Shown piece by piece: positions 1 to 11,400 of a stretch of DNA of 64,000 bases. Under the pieces are notes generated by a model, which saw nothing but the letters and a program-made list of their open reading frames with translations, had not been told where the DNA came from and did no database searches. A program made the position numbers and the translations under genes. Positions within the stretch are counted from its first letter, which is position 1. Each line of letters opens with the position of its first letter. The DNA is taken from NCBI RefSeq assembly GCF_023159225.1, contig NC_063181.1, positions 23,524,073 to 23,588,072 on the forward strand, given 5' to 3'. Origin of the DNA: Perognathus longimembris pacificus. Its lineage: Eukaryota > Chordata > Mammalia > Rodentia > Heteromyidae.

Positions 1-32
1 CAGCTGTTGCTATAAGAATAAATATTATTGAT

Positions 33-103
33 ACTGGAGTTTGAACTGTGTGCCTTGTGTTTGCTAAGTAAATGCCCTTCCACTTGAGCCGTACCCCCAG
101 CCT
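33..103 (-). mobile_element. ID-like SINE fragment
   Basis: The stretch has the reversed pattern of the ID-like unit: ggagtttgaact near the start, then ccacttgagcc and a cccagcc end. It is diverged and short. Confidence 0.6.
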
Positions 104-455
104 CAAGTTATTTTTAGTAGCCATTATAGTAGGTAATAAACTGATACCTCACTGTGAATTTGATTTGTATTTCCGTAATAACCTTTACTTTTGAGTACTT
201 GTTATTACTTTGGATATGAGTGAAAAAATTGAGGAAAAAGGAAACCTTGGTTTTGATGAGCTTATTATAAAATTACATGTACTTTAAAGACAAAAAGATT
301 TTAGGATTAAATGAGGTTCTAAATCTGAGGATTATTAAGCCATTATTTCTGGTCAAGTACTTTGTTGTTTTTTATGATGGAGACCTTTCTAAGGTACTCA
401 TTTCCATTTCTCCATCACCTGGTTAGATGATGGCTGTAATTGGTGCCCTTTAAAA

Positions 456-638
456 CAGTGGTTCACCATGTGGGGTCCCAGAGGCCAGCAGCTTCACCAG
501 CACCCGGGAACTCGTTAAAAAATGCAGATCGCAGGTTTTATGCCCAATATAATAGAAATTTTTTTGGTGGCAGCCTCAGCAATCTGGATTTTAATAAGCT
601 AAGTAAGTTGGATACACACTTGGGTTTGAAAAACACTG
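456..638 (+). mobile_element. MER5A-like hAT-Charlie DNA transposon
   Basis: This is a small non-autonomous hAT element of about 183 bases. It begins cagtggttcacc and ends gaaaaacactg, so the ends form an imperfect inverted repeat. Internal blocks (gggaactcgttaaaaaatgc; cagcaatctggattttaa) follow the MER5A consensus as remembered. The consensus middle is partly lost. It predates the rodent radiation. The 113-codon open frame over it is accidental. Confidence 0.75.
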
Positions 639-929
639 GTCTAACCCAGAGTTTCAGGCTGATTCTGTTGAAGAACACTGGGTTGTTGGGGGTTGGGGTG
701 GGGTGGGAAGGAGATACAATTTACAACTTTGGTTTTACTAATATTAACTTTTATTTAAATTTAAATAGGTGGAAAATATAACAAGTTGGAATCATTTTAA
801 TAACTTCCGATTTAAGAAAACATATGTATCATATCCTTTTACTTAGAAATTGCTGTTCAGACTAAATCATGTAAAAATATTTTTTAAAGTTACTTTGTAT
901 CTTTGGTTAAGTATTTAAAGAACTTGAAG

Positions 930-1182
930 CAGGGTGCCAGTGGCTTAAACCTGTAGTCCTAGATAATCAGGAGGCTGAGATCTGAGGATCTAGGATCAAA
1001 GCCAGCCTGTGCAGGAAAGACCACGAAACTCTTAACTCCAGCTAACCACCAGAAAACTGGAAATGGCACTGTGGCTCAAGTGGTAGAGTGCTAGCCTTGA
1101 GCTGAAGAGTGCAGGCACAGCGCCCACACCTCGAGTTCAAGCCCCAAGACTACACCTGCCCCCCCCCCACCAAAAAAAAATT
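930..1182 (+). mobile_element. B1-ID composite SINE
   Basis: The left half is 7SL/B1-derived (gtgccagtggcttaaacctg, then aggaggctgagatctgagg). The right half is tRNA/ID-like (gctcaagtggtagagtgcta, then gttcaagcccc). It ends in a C-rich and A-rich tail. About 15-20 percent divergence from its relatives in the window is estimated by eye. Confidence 0.85.
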
Positions 1183-1480
1183 CAGAGTTGCATGTCTTCT
1201 TTTGAGAGATACTTTTCCTTTGATTTGTGATTTTTCTTTTTTACTTCCTCAAAGTATCTATGTGAAGGTTATAATGTGAAGTCCTGGGTTGCAGGGCATA
1301 TACTATCCCATTACTGTCTTTAGTATTAACATTGATTAGAGATATATGTTTATTTGTCTACGTGTACATTGATTACAAATAGGTGTTTTGTGGTTTGTTT
1401 TTTTGCTCCCATAGAGGCTCTTCAAATGGAGACAATTGCATTTACTTGGCAGAACTTTATGAGTATTTAGCTCATAAGTG

Positions 1481-1520
1481 TATATATATATGTGTGTGTA
1501 TATATATATATATATATATA
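1481..1520. repeat. TA/TG microsatellite
   Basis: Alternating TA with a short TG interior: tatatatata, then tgtgtgtgta, then about 20 bases of TA. Confidence 0.85.
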
Positions 1521-1770
1521 AAAGCATGTTTTGGCATATGATAAGCACTCAGCAAAATTTTTATATTATCAGGATAATGACAATATAAAACCTGGCTATT
1601 TTTTTTTTACATAGAATATTGAAACTTTCATAATGAGTATATCAGAGTCCCCAAACCAACATCATAAGCAATGAGCTCTTCCAGAGGTGTGAGTCCCTCT
1701 CAGCCCTTGGCTTTCAAGAGTATATTCATGAATTAACCTCAGAATTAGGTCTTGAGTGGCAGGAGGGAGG

Positions 1771-1983
1771 TTTTTTGTTGTTGTTTTTTGTTTTTGTCAG
1801 TCATGGGAGTTGAACTCAGAGCCTGGGCACTGTCCCTGAGCTCTTTTGTTCAAGGTTAGTGCTCTACCACTTTGAGCCACCACTCCACTTCTGGTTTTCT
1901 GGTGGTTAATTGGAGATAAGAATCTCAGATTTTAGCCTCCTGAGTTGCTGAGATTATAGGTATGAGCCACCAGTGCTCAGCTA
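1771..1983 (-). mobile_element. B1-ID composite SINE
   Basis: Reverse orientation: a T-rich tail first, then gagttgaactcagagcctgg (ID half), then ctggtggttaattggagata and the B1 half ending gagccaccagtgctcagc. Confidence 0.85.
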
Positions 1984-2582
1984 GGAGAGAGGTTTTGACA
2001 AGCCTCCTAATATTGCAAACCTCCTAGCATTGCAAACCTCCTAGCCAGAAGGAATAAATGGTTAGGAAGTAAATTATCCCAAGTAGGGTAGGGTGATAAT
2101 GGAAAGGGTTTCTTCCTTTCCTTCCCCTCCCATCATCTCCTCTCTTTCCCTCTCCTCCCTTTCTCCCTTTCTCTCTAAGAATGGAAGGATATGAATATAT
2201 TCATAAGCTGAGGGAGAAAAAATAACAGTAGTGTTTCCCATTACCAGGATAGCAGGATGATTTTGTTAGATAGCCTTGAGTTTGTTTCTTAGGTATCTGA
2301 GCTTGTTGGTCTGTTAATCATTTGTTTACTTACTCAATAAAATTATGAAAATATATCTATTACTGTTACTTGTTGATAGACTACAGAAGAAATTATGCTA
2401 TCCAGACCCAGAAAATAAATTATCAACATTCACTTTTGAAGCAATGCTGCAAAGATATTTTACATTAAAATTTTCAAGAGGGAGAACTTTTGAGTTATTC
2501 CCTATCTTCATAATTACATTTGCATTTATAAATGTAGATTTTTTCTTCTTTTCTATTTTTGTTTTTTGTCTTTTCTTTTTCA

Positions 2583-2657
2583 TTACTAGGGATTGAACCC
2601 AGGACATTTTGCACTTGCTTGGCAAGTGTTTTGCCACTGAGCTGTATCCAAGCCCTA
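2583..2657 (-). mobile_element. ID-like SINE monomer
   Basis: Reversed ID-like unit: tagggattgaacccaggaca, then ttgcttggcaagtgttttgc, then actgagctgtatccaagccc. The tRNA B-box region is recognisable. The T-rich tail is at 2540-2582. Confidence 0.65.
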
Positions 2658-3570
2658 GTTCTTTTTCTTCTAACTATGACAAATGCTTATTATCTATTGA
2701 CCATTTCATGGGCAAAACCAAATTATTTCCAAGTACAATAAAGTTATCATAACTTAAAATCATAACATGTATCTTACAGAACTTCTTCCAGGAATAAAAA
2801 AATTATCTTAAAAAAAAAAAAGACATCTCATTCTCAGGCTTTCAGCAAATTAAATTGTTGCCAGGTAAAACTTATGTAAAATCTCTTTCATCTCTTAAAT
2901 GTACTATTTTCATCTCATTTGTCATTTCTGTAGGCTGTGAATGCTTTTTTCCAGCGTTGATATAAGGAGTGAGGGAAAGGGAATCTTCAAACAGAATCTT
3001 TGCAGGGACACGTGCCCAGTTCAGAGGTTCTCAGTGTACCCGTGGCAGAGCTGGTAGCCTAGTTATAGCATCTGTTTGCTAAACTGGTTTGGGAAGTCTG
3101 TGTTCTCATAGTCACCTCCAGGAGAGTTCATGCTACAGGAAGTGTAGGACAAAAGGGAACCAGCCCTTCCTTTAGTCCATAGTTATATGGTATAAATGGC
3201 TGTTGTTACAAGCTAGGAATTCTGGGAATTCTTTTCATGTTTTGTTTTCCCAACATTCTGCAGGGTAGAAAACACACTGGGTTATTCTGATGAGTGAAGT
3301 GATTCTGGAAATGACCAGCATTTCAGGTGAAAGCTATGAGATCTTTGGTACTCATTAGCATGGACAAAGGGATCCCATAAGATCTCATAAGAGCTGGTGA
3401 TATTAAATCAAAGGAAATCAGAAGCTGTGTTAACTGATGGTAGTCTCCCTACAAGACACAGCTAATCTCTAACATTAACCTACCAGGGTTGCTCCAACAA
3501 AAGCAAAAACGAATGGAATGAGGGAAGAAGTTATGTCTGAGCCATGTACTCTGCTTAGGAAGCCATGTAG

Positions 3571-3650
3571 TTCACCCATTAATTTAGAAAAAGTATTAAA
3601 ATGGAATTAGTCCACCCATTAATTTAAAAAAGTATTAAAATGGAATTCAT
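3571..3650. repeat. Short tandem duplication, about 40 bases
   Basis: Two adjacent copies of a 40-base unit starting ttcacccattaattta and tccacccattaattta. Each ends in aagtattaaaatggaatt. They differ at a few positions. Confidence 0.85.
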
Positions 3651-3751
3651 TTTAAAGAGAAAGTATTCTTAAGTGAATGCATAAGGCAGTCTGAAGAGAT
3701 GAGATCGTATTACTATGAATACTTGATGTGTTTGATTCCATTAAAAACTGT

Positions 3752-4140
3752 TGAGCCAGAGCACTGTGGCTCACACCTGTAACCTAGCTATTTAGGAGGC
3801 TGAGATCTGAGGATTGTGGTTTAAAGCTAGCTTAGGTGGAAAAGTCCAGGACTTTTACTTCCAATTAACCACCAAAAGAAGAAGTAGAGCAGTGGCTCAA
3901 GTCCTAGAGTACCAGCCTTGAGTGAAAAAGTTAAAGGATAGCTCTAACCTAGCTATTTAGGAGGCTGAGATCTGAGGATTGTGGTTTAAAGCTAGCTTAG
4001 GTGGAAAAGTTCAGGACTTTTACTTCCAATTAACCACCAAAAGAAGAAGTAGAGCAGTGGCTCAAGTCCTAGAGTACCAGCCTTGAGTGAAAAAGTTAAA
4101 GGATAGCTCCCAGGCCCTGATCTCAAGCCTCCCTGATTTC
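3752..4140 (+). mobile_element. B1-ID SINE with internal tandem duplication
   Basis: It starts gagccagagcactgtggctc in the B1 half. Most of the element is present twice: a 165-base unit at 3780-3944 is repeated at 3945-4109, with one base different that I can see (gtcc versus gttc). After the second copy the ID half ends normally near 4140 and runs into a TC/CA repeat. The duplication therefore arose after insertion. Confidence 0.85.
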
Positions 4141-4145
4141 AGACC

Positions 4146-4148
<3 letters not shown>

Positions 4149-4228
<80 letters not shown>
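4149..4228. repeat. (TC)n(AC)n compound microsatellite
   Basis: About 26 TC units followed by 14 AC units, in the position of the SINE tail. Confidence 0.95.
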
Positions 4229-4230
<2 letters not shown>

Positions 4231-4318
4231 ACTGTAAAATACTTATACAAATATTAACATGTTTGTCCTTTCTCTAAAATGAGAGGTTAGTTAATTTGTG
4301 GCAGAGGTACTAATAATA

Positions 4319-4368
4319 TCAGTTCCATGATGCTAGTATATCAGTTCCATGATGCTAGTATTTCAGTT
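4319..4368. repeat. Short tandem duplication, about 23-25 bases
   Basis: The sequence atcagttccatgatgctagt occurs twice in a row, followed by a third, partial copy (tttcagttctgggatg). Confidence 0.8.
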
Positions 4369-4720
4369 CTGGGATGAATTTTTATATTCAGTGGGAAGTC
4401 TGCTTAGCTTCAAAGCTGGATCCAGACCCCAGGCTTCCTAACTCTCAGCTTGGGGTTCTATTTATTATAGAGACTTATGTTCCAAATGTTCCAGTTTTAA
4501 GCAGTGAACTCTCATGACACAGTCTTTTCTTTTTGTCTATTTCTGTATTTAATCCTTTATTTTTTCTTTAATATTTTAAGTACAGCAATATCTTCTCTGG
4601 AAACAATAAGAAGTGGAAAGGAAATATGACCTGCACACTTAACTTGCATTTAGGTACTGAATTTGAATGTATGTGGTTCCATGGGTGAAAAAGATCACAG
4701 CATCTTCTGATTTGTTGCAG

Positions 4721-4830
4721 GTTAACGAAGCCCCTGTCATTTGCTGATTGTGTCGGGGATGAGCTGCCGTGGGGATGGGAAGCAGGCTTTGACCCTCAGA
4801 TTGGTGTCTACTACATCGATCACATCAACA
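4721..4830 (+). CDS. WWC2: WWC2 exon encoding most of WW domain 2
   Basis: The acceptor is ttgttgcag and the donor gtaagt. The first base completes an Arg codon from the upstream exon, and the last base starts the codon completed in the next exon. The peptide runs [10 protein letters not shown], then [15 protein letters not shown], then YYIDHIN. This is the linker after WW1 followed by WW domain 2, with the first signature Trp in the LPWGWE segment and the aromatic YY of the second strand. WW domains bind PPxY motifs; in this family the two WW domains act in tandem on LATS1/2, AMOT and PTPN14. It is probably exon 3 of the full gene. Confidence 0.95.
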
Positions 4831-5439
4831 GTAAGTTTTTCTTTTTTGGTGAAAACAAACATTTTTTAAAAATCTAAAAATCTCTAGTCATATAAGAGAT
4901 AATATTTTACAAAGTGAATTTCCTTATTTGAATGACTAATAGGTAGTTGAAATGTCCATTAGGATATTTGGGCATGTATGGAGAGTTGTGCTTATGGGAG
5001 TAGATGATATCTGTTCTGACTGTCTGTCTGTCTGTCTGCCTACCAGGTAGAGAATGAATATTCTACTCCAGTGCAGGTCTAGGGGTCTATGGAGATCTAC
5101 AGCCATTGGGTTTCTCTTCCTGTGACACCTTCATCTTTAGACCTGAGAACCACTTGCACTTACCCCCAAAATTTAGGGCTCAGGCAACCAGCTGGTATGG
5201 TTTGTGTATTTGGGGAGGGATTTTTACTTATCAGTGACTCTAAAAGACAGCACAGGCTTGGCAAAGACCAAAACCCCTTTATTTTTTTTGCTGATTTTTC
5301 CTGATCTCTTCTGGCTTGAAAGGTGAAAACCTTAGTTTGAAAATCTGTCACAGGAAGGCTAGAGCAGAACAGACAATTACAGTTGTTCATGTCTATGAAC
5401 AACTTTTAAAAACCACATACTTGAAGTTTAAAAAATATA

Positions 5440-5480
<41 letters not shown>

Positions 5481-8400
5481 TTACATGGCAGTCAGTTTCT
5501 CATCAGGACCTTTAAAATTTATTCAGATTACAATCTAATAATTTTACTTTTTATAGATTTTAGTTAATGCATAAGGAATTTATTTTCTATTATCTTATTT
5601 GGTTCTATTTTTACATTAACAATTATACCAGTTATATTCTTAAATATCTTTAGGTATAATATAGCTATAGAAGTATTTTATACTTATGTTCTTATAGAAT
5701 TTACTCAACATTCTGTCATACTTATTAATATTTATTTACTACTTCATTAGTGATGGCTAATAACTGCCTGTGTTTGGATATATGATAGATTTTTGGAGAG
5801 GCCTTAAAAAAAGCAAAACTGTAGCTAGGCACCAGTGGCTCATACCTGTAACCGTAGCTACTTAGGAGGATGAGAAATGAAGATTGCGGTTCAAAGCCAC
5901 CTAGAGCAGGAAAGTCTATGAGACTCATTTCCAATAAACTACTCCAAAAAAAAAAGCTAATAGTAGAGCTGTGGCTCAAATGGTAGATTGCTAGTCTTGA
6001 GTAGGGACAGCATCCAGACACCAAGTACAAGCCCCAGGACTGGGGAGAAAAAGACTGTACTAATAACCCCACTTTCTTCCAGATAAGTGGAGGTAGGGTG
6101 GAAAGGAGAAGCGCTCTGAGGCCCTTGGTCAGTTTTTCAAAACACAGTAATGCTGTAGAGAATGTAGGTAGTTGTATTGGGTTTGCAAACCAATTTTCTT
6201 TCATGTCTAGTAGTTCAACATAAAAATAACCATGTCTGCAAACTGCTAGTTATTCCATCTTGCTCTTTAGTCCTAAGGATTTCATGACATCTTCTACAGG
6301 GATTTCTTCTTCGCCACCTGGCTCTCCTGCTCAAGTTTCTCTGGTCTGTCCCTTCTTTGCCTGTCTCTGCTATGAGGATTTCTATAATCTTTTGTTTGTA
6401 TTCAGCAGCTCTTCTTGGGTGATAACTTTAGTTATTTCCTTCAGGCTGTTGGCTCCTTGAACTCTTTTCCAGAGTTCCAGATGCATATGTTTGATTCCTC
6501 ACTGTAAGGTTCCTCCCAGTCTGCACTCACTGGCTCTGTGTTTTCCCCTCCTGCTTCACCCTGCCACTGGAGGATCCCACAGCAGCACCTTGTGCTTCCG
6601 TGGCTTTCTGCCTTTGTTTGTATCTATTGGCTCAGCCTCCTAACTCTGTGCTGAAGCCCTAGGCCTTTCCCTTTGACAGACTGCCACATCCTTCTAAATT
6701 GTTTCTGTTCAGGTACTACTGCTTCTCAGAGGCCTTTTCTGACACCCACCACTCCACTTCAGTTCCCTATCCCAATTTGAGATTAGGTGCCTGGTCTTCT
6801 ATAATACTGTGTATGTAAGAATTGTTTTAAAGCATCATTATGTTTAGATTTATTTGTATGTTTTCATTACTCTATCATGAGCTGTATGTCTTTATCCTTG
6901 GTGAAATTTTAAAAGTAAGAGCTTTCTTTAGCCCAGAAAATAATATATTTACATATATTAGTACATATTATAGTATACAGGGGCTGGGAATGTGGCCTAG
7001 TGGTAGAGTGCTTGCCTAGCATACATGAAGCCCTGGGTTCAATTCCTCAGCACCACATTTACAGAAAAAGCCGGAAGTGGCGCTGTGGCTCAAGTGGTAG
7101 AGTGCTAGCCTTGAGCAACAAGAAGCCAGGGACAGTGCTCAGGCCCTGAGTCCAAGCCCCAGGACTGGCAAAAAAACAAACAAATGAACATATAATATAC
7201 AATAAATAAATACATATATAAATATGTTTATATAGACTTATGTATATGCATATCTGTGTGTTTATATTAAAGTCTATTTCTCATCAGGTTCTTTAAAATT
7301 TATTCAGATTACAGTATTTAAAAATTATAGTAACTCATGTTTATATCACTTAAGTCTAATAATTTAAAATATATATTTGCATATGTATTTATTACTGGGA
7401 CTGGGGCTTGAACTCAGGGTCTGGGCACTGTCTTTTAGCTTTTTCACTCAAGGATAGTGCTCTACTACTTGAAACAGAGCTCTGCTTCCCCCCCCCCTTT
7501 TTTTTCTTTTGCTGGCTAATTGGACGTAAGAGTGTCATAGACTTTCTCTGCCCAGGCTGACTGCAAACCATGATTCTCAGATCTCAGCTCCTGAGTAGCT
7601 AGAATTATAGATGTGAACCAGTGGTGTCCAAAAGGAATTAGAAGTGTATTTCAAATATAAACTATACTTAAGAATGCATCATTATTATTAGAATGTAAAA
7701 TGTTAAATCTACTACTTTGCTTTAGTGTAAAAATATTGTAACCTAGTAGCCTGATGGATTTACTCAACCCTCAAGTACCCAAATTACCTGCAGCAAATAG
7801 TTTATTTACTGAGAATGATCTGGTCCATTGTCTCATTAATCTTCAAGACATTCCTGCAAAGTAGTTTGGAGAGCAAATGGTATTATCTTTTCATCACAGC
7901 TGGTCCACACATATGTTGTGTTTTGACATTGTATAGTTTCAGCATTATTTTTCTCTTTATTTTTAGATAAAAAATGAGATTAGGAATGTTTGACTACTTA
8001 ATACTATTTCTGTGAAACACTCTTAAATATTAGAAGTAAAAGATTTGACCTTCACAGAGATAGTTACTTCAGGTGGTGTTTTCTTAGTGTTGCCTTACAG
8101 TGGGTTTGTATGATTGGGAGGTATGTGGGTTGTTTGCATCTACCTAGAAAATAATTATGAGGTACTATTTATAAGGCTGTGATATTGGTACTGTAACTAG
8201 AAAAAAAGTGTCCTTTTTTTGTTGGGGTTAGAATTGCACCATAATTTTTTCTTTTTCCTAGTAACTGAGGTGATGTACACACTTTTATAAATCCACATAG
8301 ATACTATATATATATGAGATTTGACAAATGTTTAGTCTTTCCTAACTCTTACCCCAATCAAGATGCAGGACATACCTGTCATCTAGTGAGTTCTTTTCTG

Positions 8401-11400
8401 TTCCTTAGCCACGACCCCTCCCTACTGTGTAAATGTTTGAATATAATAAATCTTAGTGAAAGGCTTAAAGAGAATTTTGCAATTGTTGAGTCCTATCCAG
8501 TGAAAATTGAATCTTAGATAACTTCTTTTTTCTGTTCTGTGATTGCTATTTATTTCTTATTTTGTAATTTTCAAACATCTTACTAGCTAACTATTATATA
8601 CACGATTTTCTAAAGAAGCTTTCACATATTTTTTTTTTCTTTTGCCAGTCCTGGGGCTTGAACCCTGAATCTGAGTGCTGTTTCTGAGTGTTAGTACTCA
8701 AGGCAAGCAGCTCTACCACTTGAGCCACAGCTCCACTTCTGGCATTTCATGTTAATTGGAGATAAGAGTGTCACAGATTTTCCTTCCCAGGCTGCTTTCC
8801 AACAGTGATCTTCAGATCTCAGCCTCCTGAAGAGCTGAGATTTCAGTTGTGAGCCACCAGCACCTGGCCTAATTGTAGTTTTTTGAGACAGGATCTTTTT
8901 TGTATAGGCCAAGCTAGCCATGATCAGCCTCCTAAATGCTTAGGATTACAGGGGTGCTTCACCACGCCTGGTGCATATTTATCACAGTAATTAGTTTTGT
9001 TTTGTCAAGTAGATCCTTTGTTATTTTAATTCTGTTATTGAACTCCTATAGGAATTTAAAAACTTCTGTTGCTTTTCAGTTCTAAAATTTTTACTTTTAA
9101 ATATGGTTTCCATTTCTTTTCTAAGTTTTTAATTATTATTATTATAGAAGTGATATACAGAGGGTTACAGTTACATTAAGTCAGGTAAAGAGTACATTTC
9201 TTTTTGGATAATGCCATCCCTTCCCTCACTCTCTTTGTTCTATAGTATCTATTTCTTGGCAAAGAATATCTGACTTTTCCCTTCATTTTATAGTATTTGC
9301 CTGTACTTCATGGCATAATTTTAATACCTGTTCCCATGATTTTAATAGCTGTCATCTCAAGGTTGACTTGTGTTGATTGCTTATGCCTCAAAGATTCCAA
9401 ATTCTGTGTTTGTCACATAATTTTGGATAGTATTATGGACACTGTTATGTAGGGTGAAATGCAAGTTCTTTTCCATCTTCTGTGTGCTCTTATTCTAAAG
9501 TCAGCTTAGCTTTCAAAGGATAGAAAGCTATTTTGATCTGCCTTGTATTTGTATCAACAAAAAGTGACTAGGATCTGTTTGGCTGTCAAGACTTTGAATT
9601 CTCAAGATTGTCCTGTGTGATATATTTATTCAGTAGGTTCACAGGTGAATCCATACACAGATTTAAAGGCTTTCTTTCTCAAATCTGCCTGCCTTGTCAC
9701 CTTTCTATGTAGGAGTAAGTCTTATTCTGTTTAGCAAGTATTTAGCCTTGCAGCAGTAAGAAAGAGTGGGCTTTGTCTTGAAGTATGAGGGATATGTGAG
9801 ATTGAGAAGGGATAGAACAACCAAAGTGGGAAGCTGTTTTGATTTCCTACCCAATCCTCCTTAGTCTTAACTTTGATTGTTTTGTATGTTCTGTCCTAGC
9901 ATTTTAGTACTCTGTAGGACAGATTAGATGGCATGTGCTCACTCCATAGTACTCAGAACTAAACTCTTTTTTAATTTTTTATTTTTTGGCTTTATTTTAT
10001 TTTTTTATTTTTCTTATTTATTGTCAAAGTGATATACAGAGAGGTTACAGTTTCATACATTAAGCCTTGGGTACATTTCTTGTACTGTTTGTTACCTCCT
10101 CCCTTATTCCCCCTCCCCCCTCCCCCTCTCCCTCTCCCACCATGAGTTGTTCAGTTGGTTTACACCAAATGGTTTTGCAAGTATTGCTTTTGGAGTTGTT
10201 TGTTATTTTATCCTTTGTCTCTTGATTTTGATATTCTTTTTCCTTCCCTAGTTCTAATACCAGTATATACAGTATCCAGGGTACTCAGATGAGATACAGT
10301 GATAGTGTGGGCACAACCACAGGAAGGGGATACAAGAAGACCATCAACAATAGAAGCTACGGTTTCACATGGCATGTTGAAAGTAATTACAACAGTGATG
10401 TAACAGTCGCTTCTATAACATGGAGTTCATTTCACTAGGCATCATCTTATGCATTCATAAGGGCATAGCTTTTAGGCTCTTGTGATCCTCTGCTGTGACT
10501 AGCCTAAACCTGTACTAATTATTTCCTATGAGGGAGACCATAGAGTCCATGTTACTTTGCGTCTGGCTCACTTCACTTAGTATAATTTTTTCCAAGTCCT
10601 TCCATTTCCTTATGAATGGGGCAATGTCATTCTTTCTGATAGAGGCATAAAATTCCATTATGTATATGTACCACATTTTCCTGATCCATTCGTCTACTGA
10701 GGGGCATCTAGGTTGGTTCCATATTTTAGCTATGACAAATTGTGCTGCGATGAACATTGTTGTGTGATGGCTTTAGTGTGTTCTTGTTTGTGGTCTTTTG
10801 GGTAGATGCCCAAAAGTGGGGCTGCTGGGTCATAGGGGAGCTCTATGTTTAGCCTTCTGAGGAATCTCCATACTGTTTTTCAGAGTGGCCGAACCAGTTT
10901 ACATTCCCACCAACAATGAAGTAGGGTTCCCTTTTGGCCACATCCCCTCCAACATTTATTATTGTTAGTTTTCTTGATAAAGGACATTCTTACTGGGGTG
11001 AGGTAAAATCTCAATGTTGTTTTGATTTGCATTTCTTTTATGGCCAGTGATGTAGAGCACTTTTTCATATGTCTCTTGGCCATTCTCATTTCCTCATCAG
11101 AGAAGTTTCTTTTTAGCTAAACTCTTGTATCAGTGTTGAAGTAACACATTGTGTTGCAATTGGATGATCTCTCCATTTTATTTAATATTTTATGTGAACT
11201 TGATTCCTTTATATGTATATGTATCCCCCCAAAATGTTGAGCTCTTCTATTGCGGTTCTGTCTTGTTTTCAAACTTACCTGGGCAGATAAGCTGTTAAGA
11301 TAATTAGAAAGAAACATTCTAATACGGTGGTAGTGATACTAAGCTTTGAAAAGGTGATAGTAGAATCCAGGGACGTTTCAACCATCCTTTTCTTCCACAT

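Larger units (their letters stand above)
1..4720 (+). other. WWC2: WWC2 intron, 3' part (upstream of the WW2 exon)
   Basis: This is AT-rich intron. It holds an ID-like fragment, a MER5A copy, B1-ID SINEs, TA/TG and TC/CA microsatellites and two short direct duplications. I see nothing recognisable in about 1190-1470, 1990-2560 and 2660-3560. No coding sequence is supported. Confidence 0.8.

Noticed and set aside
440..781. A 113-codon open frame on the + strand
   Set aside because: It covers a MER5A transposon copy and low-complexity sequence; no protein family resemblance.
4062..4250. A small open frame with long Arg-Glu and Val-Cys runs
   Set aside because: It is the translation of the TC/AC microsatellite.
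5725..6204. A 159-codon open frame on the - strand
   Set aside because: It runs through a reversed B1-ID SINE; the frame is open by chance.
6981..7180. tRNA-like A and B boxes in the ID-type repeats
   Set aside because: No complete cloverleaf; tRNA-derived SINEs, many copies with tails.
10515..11089. Open frames on the - strand resembling a reverse-transcriptase protein
   Set aside because: They are the broken end of L1 ORF2, not a host gene.
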